From Glycomyces sp. L485 (GTDB taxonomy: Bacteria > Actinomycetota > Actinomycetes > Mycobacteriales > Micromonosporaceae), in contig NZ_JAKZEW010000002.1 in NCBI RefSeq assembly GCF_022548875.1, positions 186,898 to 250,897 on the forward strand: 64,000 bases of DNA, in the 5' to 3' direction. A program made the position numbers and the translations under genes. Shown piece by piece: positions 10,301-18,050 of this stretch. A model generated the notes under the pieces. That model did not search any database. It had not been told where the DNA came from and saw only the letters and a list, made by a program, of their open reading frames with translations. Each line of letters starts with the position of its first letter. Position 1 is the stretch's first letter.

Positions 10301-10646
10301 AGGCGCTGCCCACGGAGGCCCTGCCGGAGCCGCCGCCCACGGACGCGCTGCCTACTGAGGCGCTGCCCGAGGCGCGGCCGACCGAGGCGCTGCCGGAGGC
10401 AGGCGTGCCGTAGGAGCCGGGCCTGGGCGGGGGCGCGGCGCTGCCGCCGTACGACCCGGTGCCCTGGTGTTGGCTCCCGGAGCCGCCCCATCCGTAGTCG
10501 TTGCCGTTCGGTGGGTTGCTGGGAGCACTGCCGTGCGCGGCGTTGCCCGGGGAGGCGCTCCCGCGGGCTGCGCCCGAATGCTCGGCGTCACCGAAGGAAC
10601 GTCCGTCCTCCGGGGGCGGGGCCGGACGATAACCGTAGTCGCTCAT
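7332..10646 (-). CDS. ponA: Bifunctional class A penicillin-binding protein (PonA1-like)
   Basis: A 1104-residue peptidoglycan synthase. Layout: a cytoplasmic Ser/Gly-rich N-terminus with SASVG repeats (about 86-155), a basic stretch, a transmembrane helix (about 200-222), and a GT51 transglycosylase domain (about 260-430) with EDRNFYEHGG and GASTITQQYAG. A transpeptidase domain follows with the SxxK serine in SSTFK (Ser608), a likely SxN in VVKSKNTP and the KTG box in YFGKTGTWE. A long acidic Pro/Thr/Glu tail ends the protein. The start is the ATG at 10646 (MSDYGYRP); the frame continues upstream without a plausible start. The pentapeptide repeats are unusual for the family. It is followed 43 bp later by the GT87 gene, probably in one operon. 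Confidence 0.93.
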   Translation of the reverse strand: MSDYGYRPAPPPEDGRSFGDAEHSGAARGSASPGNAAHGSAPSNPPNGNDYGWGGSGSQHQGTGSYGGSAAPPPRPGSYGTPASGSASVGRASGSASVGSASVGGGSGRASVGSASVGSASVGSASVGSASVGSASVGSASVGSASVGSVSVGSARPVSPAGPGRTSVAGKRRAGPDPLDEDELAEQKKLKKKHLRRKVYAGLIAMGVLFVAAVTVVGAWFFQEVELPADLRREGESSTFLYADGSTEAGGYGDQLRKLVDSRDEIPDTVIEALVSLEDRNFYEHGGVDYKGTMRALVNNVSGGDTQGASTITQQYAGMVAAIRDDISYGRKAKEAVMAMKLEQQYTKDQIVTHYLNLAYFGRGANGIAAAAEVYFDTPLMDLTYEQAAFIVMQVKSPNGAYDEFYGGDPTGRWNDAMSALLSEGYIDQAYYDAAEVPEPISDFENRGSWGGDTAVGFIVNEQDGYVFEELERRYGITKEMLRGAEGSGGEGGYQITLTLDSEIQKALERTNSRGDLKAETNDDGEYVDDEGTVVDSASQADKILTNEGYWQFENTNDEAALKEYEPYMTSAQVAIDPATGGVVGYYGGDDGFGIDKAGPESPHPPSSTFKLITAATAVQNDASIESWWDASSPRKFDSLTDDEGETCIGGGEYPDCTLRNGSAVNSNLDMTLTESVVKSKNTPMYAISEKYGASEILRYADDMGLNQMSQTRQLTDECGEQHDRSIVYKFHDDATYTMHGEAVDADGDWIVDSREFIAKETPLKLDGNNPVLDCDGRFYADEDGEADKRDIGGSGNTDPFYNHLAFGQYPTSVRDMAAMYATIANNGVHNETHFVAKVEDREGEPVPEQNPLKQKKALDVETARDLQFVASTIAGESSFEEFSRPYFGKTGTWEASGKNKDGEDYPSSYNAHAWYVGAIPQVSIATWVGNATKESDPIADPNGDKANVYGSNTAYPVWHAAMNRILESKQGDDGWGSQEWEGPIKKGSPITEDIENADGTIDPDSAYCQKNPDDTKCGVEEEEEEDENESCEQNGNGNGNQCESTDPTQPGEETPTDPVPGEEEPTCNELWPDDCDEPTDPGEEDGGTGGEETTEPTGPEDGG

Positions 10647-10983
10647 GCTCAACCATCCACGTGATGCTGTACCGGCTTGGGGCTCGCATATCTGCCGAGG
10701 GGCCAGGGTATGGCCGCAGGCGCTCGCGAGCCTCAGGTCGGCTTCGCCTGGGTCCGCTTCCGGCGTGGGGTGCCCGGTCGCAGCGGCGTTTCTCGATCGG
10801 AGGCCGCCGTCACCGGTGGTGTTGAACGGCCGTGCGAAGCGTCTGGCCGCGTTCATCGCCGAATTGGTGGCCTCGGTCGTCTCGCAGTTTCGCACACCGA
10901 ATCTGAGAGAACTCTGCTAGATCACTTGATCCAAGCGAGCTTATCGGATGAGTGTCCGGCTGAACAGTCTCGCGAAGCCCAGG

Positions 10984-11012
10984 TTGACGTGATTTGCGCA
11001 CGAGGCTATGGT
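10984..11012 (+). promoter_or_regulatory. Sigma-70-type promoter of the PadR–ino1 operon
   Basis: TTGACG at 10984-10989 and TATGGT at 11007-11012 are spaced by exactly 17 bp, close to the housekeeping consensus. The predicted transcription start falls within or just before the palindrome at 11020-11040. This is inferred from sequence only. Confidence 0.7.
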
Positions 11013-11019
11013 GTTGTCA

Positions 11020-11040
11020 GATGTATCGTTCCGATACATC
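11020..11040. promoter_or_regulatory. PadR-type operator palindrome
   Basis: A perfect inverted repeat: GATGTATCG (11020-11028), three-base spacer TTC, CGATACATC (11032-11040). It contains ATGT and ACAT half-sites, the pattern bound by many PadR-family repressors. It lies directly downstream of the -10 box and 66 bp upstream of the PadR start codon, so autorepression is likely. Confidence 0.75.
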
Positions 11041-11106
11041 GCAGCGTCAGATCGACGCGCGATGTTCTGTCAAGCGTCGCCGGTGCCGAGAGGGAAAGGG
11101 GGAGCG

Positions 11107-11763
11107 ATGCTCGAACTGGCCATTCTGGGGCTCCTGCACGAATCCCCCATGCACGGATATGAGCTGCGTAAACGCCTGCTCTCCCTCTTGGGCGCGATCC
11201 GGGCGGCCTTCAGTTACGGCTCTCTCTACCCCACCCTCAAACGCATGCGTCAGCGTGGACTCATCGCCGAAGAGGTCCCGGGCGAGGGAACGGCCGAGAA
11301 GCCGCTGCTCACCGGGCGCCGGGCCCGCAAGGTCTACCGGCTCACACCCGAGGGCAAGGAACACTTCGCGCAGCTCATGGCCGAGGCCGGTCCCGAATCC
11401 GCCGACGAGGCCCTCTTCGGGGTGCATTTCGCGTTCTTCTCCCGCACCGACCCGGCGACGAGGCTCCGCATCCTCGAAGCCCGCCGCCGCAGGGTCGAAG
11501 AGCGCCGTGAACGTATCCGCGAGGCCCTCGCCCGCACCGCCGAGCGGCTCGACTCCTACGGGCTCGAACTGCAGCGGCACGGACTCGAGACCGCCGAGCG
11601 CGAGGTGCGCTGGCTCAACGAGCTCATCGCCACCGAGCAGAGCCAGGCCCCGCAGCGAAGTGACTTCGGCGACCGGCTCGCCGACCCGGGACGGTCCGCC
11701 TGGACCGCCACGGAGGATGAAGAACAAAGTAAACAAGATGAAGGAGGCATGCGCGATGGGTAA
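11107..11763 (+). CDS. PadR-family transcriptional regulator
   Basis: A 218-residue regulator. The N-terminal winged helix starts immediately ([38 protein letters not shown]), the signature of PadR proteins. The C-terminal half is a long charged region with helical heptads ([18 protein letters not shown]) that fits the family's dimerisation helices. The ATG at 11107 follows a strong GGGAAAGGGGGAGCG ribosome-binding sequence; a longer frame from 11008 would include the operator palindrome and is rejected. It overlaps ino1 by 8 bp, so the two are co-transcribed and translationally coupled. The same PadR–ino1 pair is known in mycobacteria (Rv0047c–Rv0046c, from memory). It probably represses its own operon through the palindrome at 11020-11040. 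Confidence 0.9.
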   Translation: MLELAILGLLHESPMHGYELRKRLLSLLGAIRAAFSYGSLYPTLKRMRQRGLIAEEVPGEGTAEKPLLTGRRARKVYRLTPEGKEHFAQLMAEAGPESADEALFGVHFAFFSRTDPATRLRILEARRRRVEERRERIREALARTAERLDSYGLELQRHGLETAEREVRWLNELIATEQSQAPQRSDFGDRLADPGRSAWTATEDEEQSKQDEGGMRDG

Positions 11764-12826
11764 TCTCCGCGTGGCCATTGTCGGCGTAGGGAACTGTGCG
11801 TCGTCACTCGTCCAAGGTGTCGAGTACTACCGCGACGCCGCTGTCGAGGACCGGGTCCCCGGTCTCATGCATGTGCAGTTCGGCGACTACCACGTGCGCG
11901 ACATCGAGTTCGTGGCGGCGTTCGACGTCGACGCCAAGAAGGTCGGGCAGGATCTCTCCAGCGCCATCAACGCCTCGGAGAACAACACGATTCAATTCGC
12001 CGAGGTGCCGCTCACCGGTGTGACGGTCCAGCGCGGTCCGACGCTCGACGGCCTGGGGCAGTACTACGACGAGATGGTGACCGAGTCGTCCGAACAGCCG
12101 GTCGACGTGGCCCAGGCGCTCCGCGACGCGCAGGCCGACGTCGTCGTCTGCTACCTGCCGGTGGGCTCCGAGGAAGCGGCGAAGTTCTACGCGCAGGCGT
12201 CCATCGACGCGGGCTGCGCCTTCGTCAACGCCTTGCCCGTGTTCATCGCTTCCGACCCCGAGTGGGCCCAGAAGTTCGTCGACGCGGGTCTGCCGATCGT
12301 CGGAGACGACATCAAGTCGCAGGTCGGCGCCACTATCGTCCACCGCGTGCTGGCGAAGCTGTTCGAGGACCGCGGGGTTCGCCTCGACCGGACCTACCAG
12401 CTGAACTTCGGCGGCAACATGGACTTCATGAACATGCTGGAGCGCACGCGCCTGGTCTCGAAGAAGATCTCGAAGACCCAGTCGGTCACCTCGCAGATCC
12501 CGCACGAGATGCGCGGCGCCGACGTCCACATCGGTCCGTCGGACCACGTGCCGTGGCTGACCGACCGCAAGTGGGCCTACATCCGCCTCGAAGGCACCAC
12601 CTTCGGCGACGTGCCGCTCAACGCCGAGCTCAAGCTCGAAGTCTGGGACTCGCCGAACTCGGCCGGCGTCATCATCGACGCCGTCCGCGCCGCCAAGATC
12701 GCCAAGGACCGCGGCGAGGGCGGCCCCGTCCTCAGCGCGTCGAGCTACTTCATGAAGTCGCCGCCGAAGCAGTTCTCCGACGAGGAGGCCCGCCTCTCGG
12801 TGGACGCCTTCATCGAAGGCAAGTAG
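11756..12826 (+). CDS. ino1: Inositol-3-phosphate synthase
   Basis: This 356-residue NAD-dependent enzyme converts glucose 6-phosphate to 1L-myo-inositol 1-phosphate, the first step to phosphatidylinositol and mycothiol. The Rossmann start is [20 protein letters not shown]; further conserved stretches are [14 protein letters not shown], the [11 protein letters not shown] loop and a C-terminal [20 protein letters not shown]. The length matches actinobacterial single-domain enzymes. The ATG at 11756 has AAGGAGG at 11741-11747 and overlaps the end of the PadR gene by 8 bp. A terminator hairpin follows 10 bp after the stop. Confidence 0.95.
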   Translation: MGNLRVAIVGVGNCASSLVQGVEYYRDAAVEDRVPGLMHVQFGDYHVRDIEFVAAFDVDAKKVGQDLSSAINASENNTIQFAEVPLTGVTVQRGPTLDGLGQYYDEMVTESSEQPVDVAQALRDAQADVVVCYLPVGSEEAAKFYAQASIDAGCAFVNALPVFIASDPEWAQKFVDAGLPIVGDDIKSQVGATIVHRVLAKLFEDRGVRLDRTYQLNFGGNMDFMNMLERTRLVSKKISKTQSVTSQIPHEMRGADVHIGPSDHVPWLTDRKWAYIRLEGTTFGDVPLNAELKLEVWDSPNSAGVIIDAVRAAKIAKDRGEGGPVLSASSYFMKSPPKQFSDEEARLSVDAFIEGK

Positions 12827-12835
12827 CCGTACCGT

Positions 12836-12880
12836 CCGAAGGGAGGCCCTCCATGCACCGAAAAGAGGGTCTCCCTTCGG
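12836..12880 (+). terminator. Terminator hairpin after ino1
   Basis: The arm at 12836-12851 (CCGAAGGGAGGCCCTC) pairs with GAGGGTCTCCCTTCGG (12865-12880), with one G-T type mismatch over 16 positions. It sits 10 bp after the ino1 stop and 25 bp before the next start. There is no U-tract, which is common in high-GC genomes. Confidence 0.75.
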
Positions 12881-12904
12881 CGTCCCCAGAGTTATCCTCG
12901 GACA

Positions 12905-14254
12905 ATGCGCACCGACGGGCACGTCCGGACCCTCGCCTCGAGCAGCGGGTTCCGCAAGCTCCTGGCCGTCCGCCTGACTTCGCAGGCCGCGGACGGGATG
13001 TTCCAGGCGTCCCTCGCTCTGAGCGTCTTCTTCAACCCCGCCCTCGGCGATGCCGGCGACCCGTTCCGCTACGCCGCCGCCGTCGCGCTCCTCCTCGGGC
13101 CCTACTCACTGCTCGGGCCCTACGTCGGCGTCGTCCTCGACCGGTTCAGCCGCCGCAACCTCATCGGCGCCGCGAACGTCCTGCGCGCCGCCCTGGTCGT
13201 CATCATCGCCTTCACCATCCAGACCGGACTGGACTGGACATGGGTGGTGTGCGCCATGGTGGTCCTCGCCGCCAACCGCTTCGTCCTCGCCGGCCTCGGC
13301 GCCGCCCACCCCCACGTCGTCGACCCGCCAGAGCTGGTCACCGCGAACTCCCTCGCCTCGACGCTCGGCGCGCTCGCCTACGGCCTCGGCCTGGCCACCA
13401 CCGGCATCGCCAGGCTCCTCGACTCCGGCGTCTCCTATTCGATGCTGGCGCTCGCCGCCGGAGGCGGCTACCTCGTCTCCGCCGTCATCGCCTCAGCCGC
13501 CTTCAAGACCGCCGACCTCGGCCCCGACTGCGAATCCACCGCTTCCGGCGGCCTGTGGGCGGGCCTCGCCGCGACCACGGCCGGCATGGTCGAAGGCCTC
13601 AAGCACCTGGGACGGCGCCGCGGCCCCGCGCTCGTCATGGCCGTCCAGGGCTTCCACCGCTTCCTGTACGGCATCGTGTTCATCGTTGCGATCGCCCTGT
13701 TCATGGGCTTCTTCTGGGACGTCGAGTCCGACCCGCAGGGGAGCAACACGATCAGCTGGCTGCTGGTCCTCGCCGTCCTCGGCAACGTAGGCGTGCTCGC
13801 CGCGGCCGTCGCCACGCCCCGGGCGACGCGCGTGTGGGGCCCGAAGAACTGGGTCGTCGTGCTCATGTCGTTGTGCGCCGTGGTCATCGGCGCCCTCTCG
13901 GGGACGATGCAGCCGGTGATGTTCGCAGTCGCGGTGCTGCTGGTGAACATCGCCTCGCAAGGCATCAAGATCACCGTCGACACGAGCATCCAGCGCGGCG
14001 TCGAAGACGAATACCGCGGCCGCGTCTTCAGCGTCAACGACACCATCTACAACGTCGGGTACCTCGCGGGCCTGTTCGCCGCCGCGTTCGTCGTCCCCGT
14101 CGACGGCTACGCACCGAAGACTCTTGCGGCCGTTGCGATCTCTTACGGACTGATATGTGTGGGATACGCCTATCTCGCCCGTGACGATGCCCCGTACGAT
14201 TCACAGGCATGGAGCCAAGCGGCACCCGAGCCGAGACCGAGCACGAGCCAGTAG
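12905..14254 (+). CDS. Major facilitator superfamily transporter
   Basis: A 449-residue integral membrane protein with about 12 hydrophobic helices. It begins with a short cytoplasmic segment (RTLASSSGFRKLLAVRLTSQ) typical of MFS proteins of the Rv0037c kind, has a loop with VLDRFSRRNLIGAANVLRA between helices 2 and 3, and DTSIQRGVEDEYRGRVFSV between later helices, both resembling MFS charged-loop motifs. The substrate is unknown. The start ATG at 12905 follows the ino1 terminator. The last 46 bp overlap the start of the cyclophilin-like gene in a different frame. Confidence 0.85.
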   Translation: MRTDGHVRTLASSSGFRKLLAVRLTSQAADGMFQASLALSVFFNPALGDAGDPFRYAAAVALLLGPYSLLGPYVGVVLDRFSRRNLIGAANVLRAALVVIIAFTIQTGLDWTWVVCAMVVLAANRFVLAGLGAAHPHVVDPPELVTANSLASTLGALAYGLGLATTGIARLLDSGVSYSMLALAAGGGYLVSAVIASAAFKTADLGPDCESTASGGLWAGLAATTAGMVEGLKHLGRRRGPALVMAVQGFHRFLYGIVFIVAIALFMGFFWDVESDPQGSNTISWLLVLAVLGNVGVLAAAVATPRATRVWGPKNWVVVLMSLCAVVIGALSGTMQPVMFAVAVLLVNIASQGIKITVDTSIQRGVEDEYRGRVFSVNDTIYNVGYLAGLFAAAFVVPVDGYAPKTLAAVAISYGLICVGYAYLARDDAPYDSQAWSQAAPEPRPSTSQ

Positions 14255-15105
14255 CCGCCAACCCCTTCGGCGGCACGCCACCGTGGCAGCGCGGAGGCGG
14301 CTGGAAACGCGGCCTGGCAGGCGTCGGAGCACTCATCCTCACCGTCGGATCGATCGTCGGCGTCTCCTGGCTCGCCTTCCGCGACACCGGCGTTGAAGAC
14401 AGCGTGGCCGGCGACGTCATCTTCGAGCGGTGCACCGTCACCGAGGCCGACGACGCCGAGCCGACCGTGGACGCGCCGAGGCTCGGCACGCCGGCCGACC
14501 GCACCATCGCCACGATCGAGACGAGCCACGGCAGTCTCGACGTCATGCTGTGGGGCGACGTCGCCCCCTGCGGCGTCGAGGCCTTCCTGCACCTCGCTGG
14601 GGCCGGGTACTACTCGAACCACGACTGCGACCGGCTCACCACGCAGGAGGTCATGCCCACCGCGATCCTGCACTGCGGCAGCCCCGGCGCCGAACCCGAG
14701 GCGACCGAGTCGTTCGGCCCCGGCTGGCGCTACCAGACAGAGGTCGGGATGGAAGGCGTCGACGTCCAGGACGTCCTCGCGCTCGTCACCGACGAGAGCG
14801 GCAGAGCCGGCAGCGCCTTCACGCTCATCCGCGGCGAAGCCGTCCCGACCGCCGGGGTCAGCATCATCGGCGGGATCATCGACGGCTACGAAGTGCTCGA
14901 CGCCATCGCGGCCCTGCCCGATACGATCGCCTACGACGGCGCACCGCCCCAGCCGGTCACCGTCTACGGCATCACGATCCTCGAGGAATCGGACCTGCCG
15001 ACCGGCGACAACGGCGCACCCGAGACCGGCGGACAGACGCCGACCACTCCGGCCACCGAGACACCCTCGACCGAACTGTCGCCCCCGGCGACCTCGGAGA
15101 ACTAG
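14209..15105 (+). CDS. Membrane-anchored cyclophilin-like protein
   Basis: A 298-residue protein with one N-terminal transmembrane helix (about residues 38-60) and an outward-facing cyclophilin-type fold (about 95-265): TIATIETSHGSLDVMLWGD, then VEAFLHLAGAGYYSNHDCDRL, and VSIIGGIIDGYEVLDAIAAL. The C-terminal 40 residues are Thr/Pro-rich. The usual catalytic stretch (FHRVIPGFMIQGGD in typical members) is replaced by CDRLTTQEVMPTAILHCGS: the Arg is kept but the Phe/Met/Gln set is lost, so isomerase activity is doubtful. The start at 14209 overlaps the MFS gene by 46 bp. The stop codon lies in a 16-bp palindrome shared with the convergent plsC gene. Confidence 0.8.
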   Translation: MEPSGTRAETEHEPVAANPFGGTPPWQRGGGWKRGLAGVGALILTVGSIVGVSWLAFRDTGVEDSVAGDVIFERCTVTEADDAEPTVDAPRLGTPADRTIATIETSHGSLDVMLWGDVAPCGVEAFLHLAGAGYYSNHDCDRLTTQEVMPTAILHCGSPGAEPEATESFGPGWRYQTEVGMEGVDVQDVLALVTDESGRAGSAFTLIRGEAVPTAGVSIIGGIIDGYEVLDAIAALPDTIAYDGAPPQPVTVYGITILEESDLPTGDNGAPETGGQTPTTPATETPSTELSPPATSEN

Positions 15106-15116
15106 GGCGCCCTAGT
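15101..15116. terminator. Palindrome between convergent genes
   Basis: ACTAGGGCGCCCTAGT is a perfect 16-bp palindrome that contains both stop codons, TAG of the cyclophilin-like gene and TAG (complement) of plsC. It could act as a minimal bidirectional termination structure, but its stem is short. Confidence 0.4.
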
Positions 15117-15795
15117 CCGACTCTTCCTTACCGGACCGGTCGCGCTTGGCGTACTTGTCGACGTACTCCTGGCCGGTGAGCTGCCGGATCGAATCCATGA
15201 TCTCGTCGGTGACCGCCCGGATGATGACCCGGTCGTTCTCCATGCCCTCGTAGCGGCTGAAGTCGAGGAGCTTGCCGATGCGCACGCCCACAGGCGCCAC
15301 GCGCGGACGCGACTCGCCGATCGGCAGGACCTTCTCGGTCCCGATCATGCCCACCGGGACGACCGGTGCGCCCGTGGCCAGCGCGAGGCGGGCGACGCCG
15401 GGCTTGCCGCGGTAGAGGCGACCGTCGGGAGAGCGCGTGCCCTCGGGGAAGATCGCGAACACCCGGCCCTTTTCGAGGACCTTCATGGACGGCTCCAGCG
15501 AGGCCGCGCTCTTGCGGCCGCCGGAGCGGTCGACGGCGACCTGGCCGAGCGCCTTGACCGTCTTGGAGATGAGCTTGCCCTTGACGCCCGCGCCGGTGAA
15601 GTACTCGATCTTCGCCATGGTCGCGATGTGCCGCTTCGTGGTCAGGCCGAGGAAGTAGTGGTCGGCCACGGAGAGGTGATTGGACGCCAGGATGACCGGA
15701 CCGGTCTCGGGGATGTTCTCCCTGCCGTCGATCCACGGCCGCCAGACGAGTTTGATCGTCGGGGCGGCCGTCCATTGCAGCGTCTTGTACAGCAC
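15112..15795 (-). CDS. plsC: 1-acyl-sn-glycerol-3-phosphate acyltransferase (PlsC family)
   Basis: This 227-residue acyltransferase transfers an acyl chain to lysophosphatidic acid in phospholipid synthesis. The catalytic HX4D motif is in SNHLSVADHYFLG (His about 39, Asp about 44), and the substrate-binding block is FAIFPEGTRSPDGRLYRGK (about residues 114-132). PVVPVGMIGTEKVLP supplies the fourth family motif. Length and layout match short actinobacterial PlsC proteins. The C-terminus is charged. It converges on the cyclophilin-like gene, six bases separating the stops. Exact acyl acceptor is not determinable here. Confidence 0.9.
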   Translation of the reverse strand: MLYKTLQWTAAPTIKLVWRPWIDGRENIPETGPVILASNHLSVADHYFLGLTTKRHIATMAKIEYFTGAGVKGKLISKTVKALGQVAVDRSGGRKSAASLEPSMKVLEKGRVFAIFPEGTRSPDGRLYRGKPGVARLALATGAPVVPVGMIGTEKVLPIGESRPRVAPVGVRIGKLLDFSRYEGMENDRVIIRAVTDEIMDSIRQLTGQEYVDKYAKRDRSGKEESD

Positions 15796-15873
15796 CGTGT
15801 TCAGCTCTCCAGTGGTCTCACGCCGGCCGGCGGGAAGGATCCGGGCACGGTGAGTCTATGGCATATGGGGCGG

Positions 15874-16503
15874 CTACAGGTACTGGCCGGGATGGTGATC
15901 GTGATCGTCACCGCGCGCGGCGCGTTCCGCCATTACCGCCCTCAACTGGGGTGGGAGGTCGCCACCGGCGCCGGCGGGCAGTGCCCGCATGTCGCCCGAA
16001 CGCATCTGGTCGAGCTGGAGACGGGCTGCCATCTGTTGCGCCACAAGCGCGGCCTGGATCCCGTGGAAGAGACCTTCGAGCCAGCCGACGAGCTGGGCCT
16101 GCGCGATGCGCAGCTCGGCTTCGGTCGGGATCTCGTCGGCGCTGAACGGCAGCGAGAGGCGTTCGAGCTCGTCGCGCAGCTCCGGGGCCAGTCCCGATTC
16201 GAGTTCGGCGATGGAGCGGGCGTGGATGTCGGCCAGGCGCTGGCGGCCCTTGTCGTCGAGGTCGGCGGCGCGCACCTCCTCAAGGAGCTGCTTGATCATG
16301 GAGCCCACGCGCATGACCTTGGCGGGCTCGGCGACCAGCTTGGACGGGTCGGTTTCAGTGACCCCGTCGGCGGCCGCCTCCAGCTGCTTCCGCGCCTCGT
16401 CGGCCGAGATGGGGTTGCCTTCGGCGTCGACGATGAGGAGTTCGTCGTCGGACTCGTGCTCCTGGTACTCGTCGGGCTGCGGCTTCTTCTGCTCTTCGCT
16501 CAT
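15874..16503 (-). CDS. bpa: Bacterial proteasome activator Bpa/PafE
   Basis: A 209-residue protein matching the ATP-independent proteasome activator family (DUF2587, Mycobacterium PafE). The N-terminus is acidic and disordered; the core helices carry PAKVMRVGSMIKQLLEEVRA, DDKGRQRLADIHARSIAELE and QAQLVGWLEGLFHGIQAALV, which form the ring subunit bundle. The protein ends in GQYL, the HbYX-like motif that docks on the 20S core and opens its gate. It therefore implies that this organism has a 20S proteasome elsewhere. The insertion of Asp/His before the tail is ordinary. Monocistronic. Confidence 0.93.
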   Translation of the reverse strand: MSEEQKKPQPDEYQEHESDDELLIVDAEGNPISADEARKQLEAAADGVTETDPSKLVAEPAKVMRVGSMIKQLLEEVRAADLDDKGRQRLADIHARSIAELESGLAPELRDELERLSLPFSADEIPTEAELRIAQAQLVGWLEGLFHGIQAALVAQQMAARLQLDQMRSGDMRALPAGAGGDLPPQLRAVMAERAARGDDHDHHPGQYL

Positions 16504-16742
16504 CGTCTTGACGTTTCCCCACAGTCGTCTCAGGTTGGGTCTGCTCCCTCTCCTCCGAGCCTAACGCGGTCGACTCGAGCGATCTTCCCGCCGAGGTGCT
16601 CGAAGACGTGAGAGAGAGGATGAACATACAGAAAGGCCCCACCCTCGGGCCGCGGGGCCTGTCCGGGACGTTCGACGCGGACGGGTTCGATAGCCTGACC
16701 GGAGCCAGCGTACGAACTGGATGCTCCGACCAGAGGACGCCG

Positions 16743-17339
16743 ATGGACTCATGGGTGGCGATCGACTTCGAGACCGCGAACGCGCACCGCGCGAGCCCAT
16801 GCTCGGTGGCGATGGTGCGCGTCACGGACGGCAAGGTCGAAGAGGTCTTCGAGACGCTCATCAAGCCGCCGGAACGATACTCGTGGTTCGAACCCCGCAA
16901 TGTCGGTATTCACGGCATCACCGAGTCCCAAGTGGCCGGTGCACCGCCGTGGCGCAAGGTCTGGGCCCAAATGAGCGAGTTCATCGACGGATCCCCGCTG
17001 GTGGCCCACAACGCGGCGTTCGACACCGGAGTGATCCGCGAGGCGAACAGCGCCGACGGCCTGCCTTGGCCGGAACTCCGCTACGCCTGCACGGTCGTGA
17101 TCGCAAGGCGGACTTGGAAAGGCCTCCGCTCCTACACGCTGCCCCGCATCGCGGAGCTGGCCGGAGTCTCACTGAGCGACCACCACAGGGCCGAAGCCGA
17201 CGCCCGGGCCGCCGCCGGGGTCCTCGTGGCCGAGCAGCGGGAGCACGGCGTCGACACGATCGGCGCGCTCCTGCACACCTCCCGCGTCGCGTGGGGCCGG
17301 ATTAGCCCCGACGGCTGGGACGGCTGCCGCAAACGGTGA
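16743..17339 (+). CDS. DEDDh 3'-5' exonuclease (DnaQ-like)
   Basis: A 198-residue exonuclease of the DNA polymerase III epsilon type. All motifs are visible: Exo I WVAIDFETAN (Asp7, Glu9), Exo II LVAHNAAFDTGV (Asp about 94) and Exo III DHHRAEADARAA with the catalytic His and Asp. The ATG at 16743 directly precedes the Exo I strand; the frame extends upstream but without homology. No BRCT or helicase domain is attached. It may act in repair or as a stand-alone proofreading-type nuclease. It is the last clearly chromosomal gene before the accessory island and is followed by a perfect hairpin. Confidence 0.88.
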   Translation: MDSWVAIDFETANAHRASPCSVAMVRVTDGKVEEVFETLIKPPERYSWFEPRNVGIHGITESQVAGAPPWRKVWAQMSEFIDGSPLVAHNAAFDTGVIREANSADGLPWPELRYACTVVIARRTWKGLRSYTLPRIAELAGVSLSDHHRAEADARAAAGVLVAEQREHGVDTIGALLHTSRVAWGRISPDGWDGCRKR

Positions 17340-17385
17340 CCGAGCACGGCTGCGGGCGCCGAGATCTCGGCGCACGGTGAAAGCA

Positions 17386-17421
17386 AGAATCCCAGGCCAT
17401 CGGGTGATGACCTGGGATTCT
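17386..17421. terminator. Perfect 11-bp hairpin after the exonuclease gene
   Basis: AGAATCCCAGG (17386-17396) pairs perfectly with CCTGGGATTCT (17411-17421) across a 14-base loop. It lies 47 bp after the exonuclease stop and just before the next small gene; a terminator is the simplest reading. Confidence 0.7.
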
Positions 17422-17425
17422 GACT

Positions 17426-17761
17426 GTGCACGTTGTGGCGGCGTATCTGAACCCGTCGCCGCAGGTCAGGTCCCTGGTTTCGCGCCTTTCGGCCGTATTG
17501 GCCGCCCCGGCGGCCGAACCGGCCGTATCCGGGCGCGGCGGGACTCCGGCCGATGACTCCGAGCCCACAGGCGAACTTGTTCCTGACCATTGCACGGGAC
17601 CGGCTCGCCCGTGGCGGCTCTACGACCGGCTGGCGCCCGGCGACATCGAAGTCATGGTCCGAGACCGTAGGGCCGGTGCCCGGCAAAAGGACCTGGCGGG
17701 CAAGTTCGGCATCAGCGTCAGCAGTGTCCAGCGAGTGCTCCGCGACCATGACGGCCGATGA
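17426..17761 (+). CDS. Small helix-turn-helix protein, recombinase-tail-like
   Basis: A 111-residue frame whose C-terminal 50 residues (DIEVMVRDRRAGARQKDLAG then KFGISVSSVQRVLRDH) look like the resolvase/Hin-type helix-turn-helix that binds DNA in site-specific recombinases. The N-terminal half is Ala/Pro-rich and unrecognisable. It could be a small DNA-binding protein, or the orphaned C-terminus of a serine recombinase left by an earlier insertion. No ribosome-binding site is obvious, and the start lies just after a terminator-like hairpin, so the true start may be further in. Confidence 0.45.
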   Translation: MHVVAAYLNPSPQVRSLVSRLSAVLAAPAAEPAVSGRGGTPADDSEPTGELVPDHCTGPARPWRLYDRLAPGDIEVMVRDRRAGARQKDLAGKFGISVSSVQRVLRDHDGR

Positions 17762-18050
17762 CATGCACGGGGCAGTGGGCCCGGTTGTTTGACTGTATCG
17801 TTGGATCGGACGGACACTGCGGTAACCGCGCGCCTGCGGAAAGGCCACCCCCATGGCGACACCCCTCGTCCCACGTCGACCTACCGCCGTCGCCGCCGTG
17901 CTAGGCGCAGCGCCTTCCTCGGATACGACCTTGACGGGATCTTCCCGAGTCTGCTCGGTTCCCACGAGGCCCGCCGTATCCCTGCAGAGGCAGCAGTGTG
18001 GACGAATTAAGGACCAAATGGATAATTCTTCTCAAGGGTGACAAACGTAG
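17762..18050. other. Intergenic, probably decayed sequence
   Basis: No convincing gene. Short plus-strand frames (for example 17789-18010) have actinobacterial base composition but no recognisable domain, and they end where the degenerate frame at 18051 opens. The stretch 18000-18060 is relatively AT-rich. Confidence 0.4.

Larger units (their letters stand above)
10647..11106. promoter_or_regulatory. Divergent intergenic region ponA / PadR operon
   Basis: About 460 bp without a convincing gene separate the divergent ponA and PadR starts. The right part holds the promoter and operator listed separately. For ponA I see no consensus promoter. Candidate short frames here are basic or low-complexity and look like chance openings. 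Confidence 0.6.

Noticed and set aside
12262-14184. 640-codon plus-strand frame across ino1 and the MFS gene
   Set aside because: Arg/Pro-rich out-of-frame shadow spanning two real genes.
17340-17430. Left attachment site as a copy of the tRNA-Leu 3' end
   Set aside because: No match to the tRNA 3' end was found here or elsewhere in the window by reading.
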